A DNA stretch of 64,000 bases from Panicum virgatum (taxonomy: Eukaryota > Streptophyta > Magnoliopsida > Poales > Poaceae), in NCBI RefSeq assembly GCF_016808335.1, contig NC_053149.1, positions 34,190,087 to 34,254,086 on the forward strand, given 5' to 3'. Positions 56,493 through 64,000 of the stretch are shown in pieces. The position numbers and the translations under genes were made by a program. Numbering within the stretch: position 1 is the stretch's first letter; each line of letters opens with the position of its first letter. Below the pieces are notes generated by a model. The model made no database searches and was not told where the DNA came from. It saw only the letters and a list, made by a program, of their open reading frames with translations.

Positions 56493-57705
56493 TGTTATCG
56501 CCATAAATTAACAGGGTTAATTTATGGGCCGAAATCAAGATGGGCTCAAAGCAGAAGAATAAAGAAGACTTGTAAATCAGCTCCTGCGTTAGCATCTGGG
56601 CCACATGGGCCATGTATCTTTAGATTTAGTTCAAGGTTAGAGATAGAGTCCGATCGGGAGAAGATTAGTTTAGATTGTTTCCCAAGTCTCCGGACTATAA
56701 ATATGTATCCTTTGTTATTCATAAAGAGAGCGTCATCACGACTCGCAAACAACAACTCTCGGCGCATCGCCACCCCTAATCCTAGGGTTTCATCCAAGTA
56801 AGTGCCATGCTGCCCTGATCGCTTCTTGCGATCAGGGCAGTATTGTTCTTGCTTTTACCTTGGTATTACTCGTACTGAAGCGTTTTTGATGGCGAGTAAT
56901 ACTAGTTATCATGATGTTCGTAGCATGGCTTTTAGTAGATCTGTTGTGCTTCGTTGCTTATCATCTGCGAATATCATGTTGTCTCTGTGCAATCACGTTT
57001 CAATCTCATGCTAGTTCTTGTCGCATAGAACTAGTTGCACAGAGGCAACACCCTGCTTCTCTTATGTCTAGTAGATCTGATCTGTTATGGTTTGCTCTTA
57101 TCTTAAGAGTTGGTGTAATATCTGCTAGGTTAGGCCTTGCAAACAGATTGGATGATCCGGTGGTGTAATAGATGCTTTATCTTAGCCCAGATAGGGATTG
57201 TTCCAGGAATCGGCTCTTGCTAGTTCTTAGGCCTCTGTTTTGGGTTGTGGTTTAGTTATCTGTTATGTTCATTAGGCCTAGTCACGTGTAGGATGTTCCG
57301 ATCTAGCAGTGAAGCTGTTACGATCGTGGATTAGATCAATTAGATTTATTTGAAGCAGTTTCATAGTTATTTGCTTTATTTATCATATCTGGATACAATC
57401 AGATCCCATCTGACACCGGGACTCGATCGGCTCTTTAAAGCCGATGCAAGAGTCGTCCCGGGGAGTCGACCATGGCTCGGACTTATGTTTACATGTGTCT
57501 TTGTATGCAGGAAACTGTTCGAAGCACGACTGCACCCTCCTGATCGGGTATAGGTCAGGTGGCACGCCCGGTTTTCACACATCCTCCGGGCGCGTGACGG
57601 AATTGCGGGCCGTCGACGAGGGAGCAGTGCCTGCCAGCGCCCCAGCAACCTCCCGGCTCTTCGTGTTGCCCGTCGCTGTTCGCCGGTGGGTTTCGACTGA
57701 CAACA
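56493..57705 (+). mobile_element. 3' LTR of element C
   Basis: Same length and features as 44199-45411, including TATA box (56696-56703), hairpin (56810-56840), and donor and acceptor sites (56798, 57510). Target duplication AGCCG follows at 57706-57710. Confidence 0.92.
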
Positions 57706-57935
57706 AGCCGGGGCTGTGTTCTTGGAGGTGCCAGGCCGGCCGGCCTAGGAGAGGCCGGCCGGCCTGGGATTTTGCCCATTTCTGCTCATTTTTGTTACAC
57801 CTACTCCTGCAATCAGAACTCATCCAAAACTTGTGGAACTCGTTAGAAATAAACAAAATATGAATGGATTATTGTGTAGAGCTCATGAATTCCCGAGAAG
57901 TTGACAGCTATAATGTGAATTTGTGGCCGTCAACA

Positions 57936-57944
57936 CACCCCCAA
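57936..57944 (-). promoter_or_regulatory. Polypurine tract of element D
   Basis: On the minus strand this reads TTGGGGGTG, directly before the D 3' LTR end at 57935. Confidence 0.75.
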
Positions 57945-59335
57945 GCTTAAACTTTTGCTCGTCCTCGAGCAAAGCTTAAGCTGAGGCTCGGTGGATCAGG
58001 AGTTGCATCAATGTTTACCCCTTTGCAGGTACCTTGTGCACATCATAATACTCTTCCCGTCTGTACTTATGAAAAGTTGGCTCATACCTAAGGTTCTGGA
58101 AAATGGGGCGTATTTGTTTCTCATCCCTCGGTCTTGGGCGGTTGTTGGACTGAACAACCTTCACCGGAATGTTCCCTGCTACCTGTTCAGGTTCCCAACT
58201 CGGAATTTTACAAGAAATTTTTAAAAGAGGTTCAGGTTTTCCCAATGGTACTCTCGAGTCACTCAAAGTGTATGATCCTCACCTATGGTCGAGATATCTG
58301 ACCATGTTCTTCCTATCTCTAAAGCTGATATGTGGAGTTTATGGGTAGGAAGATGTTTGCATACCTTGATTACCTGTATTGCTCAACTGAAGAGTGATCC
58401 ATGCCGGGGTCGGTACTTAGCCAAATTCAGGTCTCATGGAACATGGGATATTTGGAGGGTATGAAGGGATGAAGTGGATAGCTTCCCATTTGAATTTATT
58501 TGAGCTCCATTATCTGCAATTCTTTGGGATGGAGAGTGGGCTTTTCTTTCTCTCTTTTTTTTTAAAAAAAAGATATCCCCACTCTCCCTTGCTGATATGT
58601 TTTGAATTCTTTGGAGTTTTGAATGGGAAGCTTTTGTGGAATGAACTGTGGTGTTGAGATTGTGGGGGAGTATGGCTGGCAAAAGTGGATGTCAATACCC
58701 GGAGTGGGTGACTGACATGCCAGCTATGTTTGGGCTAGCAAATGGTGAATTTTTGTGGGATGAAGACCTGTAGATGGCAAGTACCATTCCCGAAGTGGAT
58801 GCACCATTCGACAAAGCTCAAAGTAACTTCAGATAGCTCAAACGATATATGCAATATAAGGCTCTGGATTGGTCATTTTAACCATGGGAAACCTTCACCA
58901 AAATTTTAGTTTTAAAAGAATTCCGAGGGGTTCCCTACTAGAGCAAGCAGTTTAAATTCCGGTTTGGGCTATCTCGAATCCCGCAACAACTTAGACTTCA
59001 GAAATTAAACTCATGCCTCCACACAACCAGATTTTCAGTGGAACTACTATGTGCCAACTAGTTCAGGTACTAGGAGAGTAAAAAGCTGTAAACGAGGCAC
59101 ATATAGGGTTTAAACAGAGCAACTATTCATCATTTCCAAAGTAAGAGCTTACAAGGATTTCCACTCATATATTTTATTCAAAACAGGGAAATATTTTTGG
59201 GGTTTTTGTTATGAAATTATTTATTGATTACTACAATTATTATTTTTTTGTTTGTTTTTTTTGGCATGGCTATTGAATAGAAAGAACGGTATGATGACTT
59301 ACCAGGCGGTGCGCCCCCCCAAGCTTCGATGAAGC
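57945..59335. other. Element D 3' untranslated region, no gene seen
   Basis: Long non-coding stretch between ORF1 and the PPT, as in element B (14477-14786) but longer. It has a T/A run at about 58551-58570 and otherwise short chance frames. Confidence 0.5.
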
Positions 59336-60754
59336 TCAGTCCTCCTCATCGGAGTCCTGCTCTCCCTCGTCGGGGTCCTCCTCATCATCATCCTTGTCCT
59401 CATCGTTGTCGTCATTGTTCTCCTCCTCGTCGTCGTCGTTGTTCTGTTCGAGCGGCTGGTATGGCTGGGACTGCTGATAGTCCAGCCCAAGGTGGATGAA
59501 GACGTTCGAGACGTCGTACTACAAAGCGGAGGTCAACCCCCAAGCTCTCTTGAGTGAGTTGGGTGTTGTGTGCCATCGTGTCCTGCATCTGCTGCTGCTG
59601 TGTACCAAGGGTGCTGATGCAGTTCGAAAGGTCTGTGATGCTCCGGAGAATCGGGTCCTCATAGTTGAAGCGTGCTGACGATGAGGGACCCACCTGTGGA
59701 CCATAAGACGAATGCATACCTGTGGGGTAGTACGGTCCTTGACGACCGGCGAATCCGCTGCTGGCGGCCTGATACGGGTCATAGTTGTAATGCCCATATG
59801 CCTCCTCGAAGCTCATGTTCTCTATGGATGGTCCCGGCTGCGCTGAGGCATGAACCGGGTGTGTTCGTCGTGATGGACCTGCTCCGTCCTGTCCGTGCCG
59901 GGTCCTACTCCTCGTTTGTGGACCTGCAACACTCCGTCGTCTAGGTTCTCTTTTCTCCATCTGCAATGTTAGACTTTTCACCGAGTAGAGAGAGAGTCTC
60001 GGGCATGGAAGCTCGATCTCCCTATATACAGACACTGCAGCTCAGGCAAGCAGCATAGGCGAAGGTCTGTGCTCGAGTGCACAACCATGGCGTGCCACTT
60101 GGCAAGAAACGTCAGAGTAGGATTATGAATTGAAACTATGCTGTTCTTACTACTCACGGGTTCATTAGAAATTTCACTCCACCAAGAGCTACGGTCATAC
60201 TGATAATGCTCAACAAGTGTGTTGGGGTCTAAGATACATCTTTTATTAAAGCCCAAAGCAACACTTAACTGTTGGAGAGTCATTTCAAATTGTTTGTTAA
60301 AGAATCGAAAGTAAACTTTGGTTTCAGTGCTGGTTTCTTCAACGATAAGAGACATAAGAAATTCCATGGTCAAGAGATGCGAACCTGGCTCGACGATGTC
60401 GGCGAAGTTCTCCCATCCGACGGCGGTGAAGGCTTGGTTCATGTCTTGCAAAAGTCCCGTCGTGATGAGGAAGTGGGTTTCGAACCTCTTGGCATGGGCA
60501 TAGGTTTGCCTCTTCAGTAGCTCAAGTGCTTGGCGCTCGTAGTCATTCTTGAAGACGATTTGTTCAACCATCGTTAAGATCCTGATGCGGAAGCGGCTTC
60601 TTGGGACTGCGGGAATTTCTTCTTCTTCCCGGGATGTGTGTGAACGGTGACCGGAGTCGACCGACATGCTATCCCGAGAAGAAGATGAACTCCGCGAGCT
60701 TCTCGATCTTCTTGAAAATGCCTTCTTGACCTTCTCCTTGGCTCGAGTTATCAT
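59336..60754 (-). pseudogene. ATHILA ORF1-like protein of element D, internally deleted
   Basis: Minus-strand ATG 60754: a Lys/Arg/Ser-rich N-terminus, then the conserved region (YAHAKRFETHFLITTGLL, FTAVGWENFADIVEPGSHLL, ALGFNKRCILDPNTLVEHYQ, IHNPTLTFLAKWHAMV). It aligns with the B ORF1 N-terminal part (HAVGWDGFVPVEENGSRLL, QNPTLRLMHKW). The middle of B's protein (about 120 codons, starting LFPRDD) is missing near 60000-60040, with a frame change. The C-terminal part (SRTRHGQDGAGPSRRTHP) ends in an acidic Asp/Glu/Asn tail to the stop at 59336-59338. Same position relative to gag-protease and PPT as in B. Unknown function. Confidence 0.7.
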
Positions 60755-61770
60755 GGTGCCTACAAAAGGTCAGTATGAACAATACTCGAAGGAAACAAGA
60801 AGTTAAGAGGAGGGTTAGTGTTAGCCATTAGTCGTTAGTCGTTCTTATGGGGTGTTAAACCACCATAAACGTTCAATGTTCAGCGAGCCATGAATTTATT
60901 TGGAGGGGAAATATTTTTGTGTTTCTGGTATATGAACTTCACTAATTACCACTCAAATTTTATTTTGGGGGCAAGCTAGCACTTGGGTCCTCTACTTAAT
61001 CAACTCAAAAGAGCTCAATTAAGCAAGGAAACTCAAGGAAGGGAGAAGAGATTAAGGAGCTCGGGCTCGGGCATGTGTACCTGAGCTTCTGATGCACTGA
61101 GGGGTGTTGCGCTCGCCGGCTTTTATAGCCGGGCGCCAGGGCCAGGCCGGCCGGCCTGGGGCAGGCCGGTCGGCTCCTGCGCAGCGGCCAGCGAGCCACG
61201 TCCTCGATCTACATCGTAGACTTGCAGGTGATGATGCCTCCCGTCAGTGGTGATGGGACTTGGGTTGACAGCAGAGGCCGGTCGGCCCTGATGAGGTTGC
61301 TCGGCGTGCCTCTTCATGTTCCCATGCTCCCCCCTTTGTCCCTTTCTTATTCTTTACTCCATGTTGTTCTCTGGCAAACAAAAGATGGTGGGCCCGGCCG
61401 GCCTAGGTAGCGCCGGCCGGCCTGGTACTCGGCCAAATTTTTTCGAAAATTTTTGTGAAGTTCTATGGATGCAAAACTTTCAATTTTATGCATGTATTGA
61501 TTGAAATTCAAACATTATTATGGAAGATGAAAAGAAAATTTTTGCAAGGAAAAATTAAACTATCCTATATGCAATGCAATGTGGATAAGTGCCACGTACC
61601 TCATGGCGAGGGCTCGGGTTTTGAGTCCGGAGCCGGACTTCTTTAGTTTGATTGTCATCGCCAGATAGAGTCTTGGGCGATGACACTTTCTTTCGCCACA
61701 CTTTCTTGGGTGTGGGTTGTGTTTCAACCTTTGCTTCTTGTGATTCCTGAAATTTCTTACGCTGGATCCA
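60755..61770. other. Spacer between gag-protease and ORF1 in element D
   Basis: No RT, RNase H or integrase motif. It contains paired GC palindromes at 61138-61175 and 61390-61426, and a single copy near 61267, the same motif as in the D LTR and the B spacer. Confidence 0.6.
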
Positions 61771-64000
61771 TCATTTGGCATTCCTCTGATTGTGAAGCTT
61801 GATTTGCTTCGCTTCCTCTAGAATTCGTAACTCCTCCTGGATCCGTAGACTTTCCATGAACGCAATGAGGGCTTCAAGGTTCGGAAGTGATGGTTTCTTC
61901 ATCTCTTTTTTGGGTTTCTTCTTCCGATGGACCCCCTTGACTTGTGAGCATTGTTCGACCTTCGGTTTGAAGGAAAACTTCTCTTGCTGGCCATTAATGT
62001 TGAGCTGAATTTCTACAGCTCCAACATCAATATGGGCATTTATTGTGCTCAAGAATGGCCTGCCCAGAATGAGCGGCGTCTTGGAGTCGAATTCCATGTC
62101 GAGTACGACGAAGTCGACGGGAATGAAGAAATTCCGGATTTTCACCAGAATATTCTCTGCTATTCCCGCGGGATAGCGGACCATTTGGTCCGCTAGCTGC
62201 AAACACATGGCAGTAGGGGCAAGTGCATGATGGTTAAGTTTGTCATAAACTACCTTTGACATGACACTGAGCTTGCTCCCAAGTCGTAGAGGGCATTCGA
62301 AAAGTGTTGAGCCCCGATTGAGCAGGTGATGGTGAGGCAGCCTGGGTCTTTCTTCTTCACCAAGAGAGGATCGAGTATAGCAACGCTACACTCTTCCGTT
62401 AACTGTACGAACTCAGTGGTGGGCAGCGTCCGCTTGTTTCCAAGAATATCCTTGATATATTTGGCATATGTGGGTACCTGCATAGCGTCAAGAAGTGGTA
62501 TATTCACATATAACTTCTTGATTACCTCGACGAATTTGCCAAATTGTTCGTCGGCCACCGGCTTCCTTATCCTCTCCAGAAACGGTAAGGCAGTTGTGTC
62601 GTCATAGTCCTGTGAAGTTCTCGGGGGTTCCACGGGGTCTTCTTGGGTAGCCGGTGTGTTAGATTCGACGGCCTCCTCCTGTTCTTCGTCTTCAACTTCG
62701 GTATGGCTAGCGGTTACGGTCTTCCGCTGCTTCTCTGCATCCTTTAGAAAAGGTGGCTCTTGCGTGGTCTTACCACCACGCGTGGTCACCGCACTAACAT
62801 TTTCCTTCGAGGGTACTTCCGGTTGCCAGGGTAGTTTCCCCGTGTTAACGTTAGGACATGAGGATGCAAGCTGAGCTACTTGGGTTTCTATCATTTTATT
62901 AAAGCTCAGTTGGTTCTTAATAATAGAATTGAATCCCTCTAGTTGTGCAGCCATAGATTCTAGGATCTTGTCATTAGCAAGAAATTTCCTACTAATGTTA
63001 TCATTGATTTGCTTTTGGCCATACACTAGGTCTTTTAATGTGGGCTGAAAACTGTTATTAAAGTTCGTACCTTGTTGTTGACCGAAGGGGAGGTTGGGCT
63101 TGGAGTTCCAACCCTTCTGAGGACGAAATCCTGAGTTGGGATTGTTGTTGCTCCCAATGAAGTTTGCGTCCTCTTGAGTTAATGGGCACGAAGTGCCCGA
63201 GTGCCCAGTCTCACCACATGTTTCACATGTCTTACGAGACTCCGAAACCTGATTAACCTCCTAATGCGGAGATTCCAGCTTCTTCATCAGAAGTTCCAAC
63301 TTGGCAGCTAACATGTCAACCGTTTCGATCTGATGCATGCCCCTGGGACGGGTTGGCTGCCTTTCTCCTTTTCAACTTTGGTTGGAAGCTATCTTGTCAA
63401 TCAGTGCCTTTGCATCTGTAACATCAAGAGAAAGGAAGGAACCACCTGCTGCTGCGTCAACGTGGTCCTAGCCTTGCTGATTCAGGCCATGGAAGAAGTT
63501 CTGAATGATCAGCCACTCTTCTATGCGGTGGTGTGGGCATGCTTGTATGTACTCCTGGAGGCGTTCCCAGATTTCCGGGATGGTCTTGTCCGGTAATTGC
63601 TGAATTCCGGTAATCTTGTTCTGGAGGGCATTGGTCTTGCCCACTGGAAAGTACTTGGCTAGAATGCATTTGAACAAGCTTCCCATGTGGTGAAAGCTTC
63701 CTTGTTGGAATAGAACCACGTCTTGGCCTTCTCGAGCAGTGAGAATGGGAACAGACGAAGATGGATGTCATCCAGAGTAGTTCCTCTGGGGTTGATGGTG
63801 TTACTCACCTCCAGGAAATTCTTGAGATGGGCATTGGCATCCTCGGATGCCTTTCCGCAGAACGGACTTGCTTGGACCATGTTCACGAGTCTAGTATTCA
63901 GCTCAAAGCTGTCATTGCCGGCTTGGTTGACGTTCAATCCAGTAGGAATGTGGCTACTGGATGGGGAAAAAAACTGACGGAGAGTCTTAGCCATGGATGG
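61771..64000 (-). pseudogene. Gag-protease of element D (Athila-like), frameshifted
   Basis: Minus-strand ATG 63994 (MAKTLRQFFSPSSSHIP), related to the B gag throughout (LVNMVQASPFCGKASEDANA, WERLQEYIQACPHH). Breaks: a shift near 63660, stops after 63468 and near 63396 and 63262, and a one-base deletion in the protease just after its active site (YDLGAS, near 62280), with the frame resuming at 62262. The zinc knuckle is intact (CETCGETGHSGTSC, near 63190-63235), unlike B. The protease continues with LILGRPFLSTINAHIDVG. A Glu-rich linker lies at about 62620-62720. Confidence 0.85.

Larger units (their letters stand above)
44199..57705 (+). mobile_element. Element C: complete 13.5-kb Tat-lineage Ty3/gypsy element
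   Basis: Exact target duplication AGCCG at 44194-44198 and 57706-57710. LTRs 44199-45411 and 56493-57705, both 1213 bp. PBS 45417-45434, gag 45464-47888, protease 47919-48575, RT to integrase 48659-52093, hairpin repeats 52132-52250, antisense genes 55308-52352 and 56236-55673, PPT 56482-56490. The RNase H pair after RT is diagnostic of the Tat lineage. About 31 substitutions and no indels separate the LTRs in my hand alignment (about 2.6%), so it is the youngest element here, yet its pol has several stops and frameshifts. Confidence 0.93.
42712..57935 (-). mobile_element. 3' LTR of element D, interrupted by element C
   Basis: It starts tgttggcatttcttatgc at 42712 and ends gccgtcaaca at 57935. 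Without C and one AGCCG copy it is about 1.71 kb. A minus-strand TATA box (plus 43702-43709) agrees with the orientation. Its early part (cacagaatcaccgctgtagc...) resembles the B LTR. Pairs of the palindrome AGGCCGGCCGGCCT lie at 43821-43859, 43950-43986 and 57732-57768. Confidence 0.85.
42712..64000 (-). mobile_element. Element D: Athila-like LTR element without visible pol, leaves right edge
   Basis: 3' LTR 42712-57935 (interrupted by element C), PPT 57936-57944, ORF1 59336-60754, gag-protease 61771 to 63994, leader and 5' LTR beyond 64000. Same plan as element B: gag-protease, GC-rich spacer, ATHILA ORF1-like gene, no RT or integrase. More damaged than B in its gag. Its 5' LTR would have to be read outside the window. 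Confidence 0.85.

Overview
This is a plant nuclear window, almost certainly from a large-genome grass. The evidence is deeply nested LTR retrotransposons, L1-type LINEs, a MITE, a receptor-like kinase of the G-type lectin class, and spliced genes lying antisense inside Tat-type elements. I see no bacterial operons, rRNA, tRNA or CRISPR. Most of the 64 kb is retrotransposon. The one clear host gene is a receptor-kinase pseudogene at 31270-33655.

Layout. (1) 1-3401 is a pile of fragments. It holds the 5' end of a minus-strand element leaving the left edge (Y, LTR 256-782), a 1.84 kb minus-strand LTR (X, 988-2826), a plus-strand Athila-like gag scrap (2827-3308) and a scrambled LTR/PBS junction. 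(2) 3402-29199 is one nest. Element L (Tat-like, minus) is split by element A (6198-28548, minus). A is split by element B (11440-24520, Athila-like, minus). B carries two solo LTRs: S1 at 12646-14039 in its 3' LTR, and S2 at 15547-19303, which cuts its ORF1 in two. (3) 29200-42266 is the least repetitive part: the kinase pseudogene, a dead LINE (33827 to about 38367), a 5'-truncated LINE (38377-39328), a small unknown ORF, AT-rich sequence and a MITE (41624-41967). (4) 42267-64000 holds an LTR fragment, then element D (Athila-like, minus, leaving the right edge). D's 3' LTR (42712-57935) contains a complete 13.5 kb Tat element, C (44199-57705, plus).

How the parts fit. Boundaries were set from TG...CA termini with TGTTGAC/GTCAACA-type ends, from PBS and PPT positions, from TATA boxes, and from target-site duplications. 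Those are exact for S1 (AAGGT), S2 (GTGTC) and C (AGCCG), and decayed for A in L and B in A. B and D both encode gag-protease plus an ATHILA-ORF1-like protein but no reverse transcriptase or integrase, so they would need a helper. A encodes only gag on its own strand but carries a seven-exon antisense gene. C encodes gag, protease, RT, two RNase H domains and integrase, plus antisense genes, one with a plant mobile domain (PMD).

Most interesting signals: the antisense domain genes, paired GGCCGGCCGGCC palindromes shared by several elements, a probable leader intron inside the LTR of C, hairpin repeats where sense and antisense genes of C converge, and nonsense changes that are mainly C>T or G>A. 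All family names are from recognised motifs, not from a database search.
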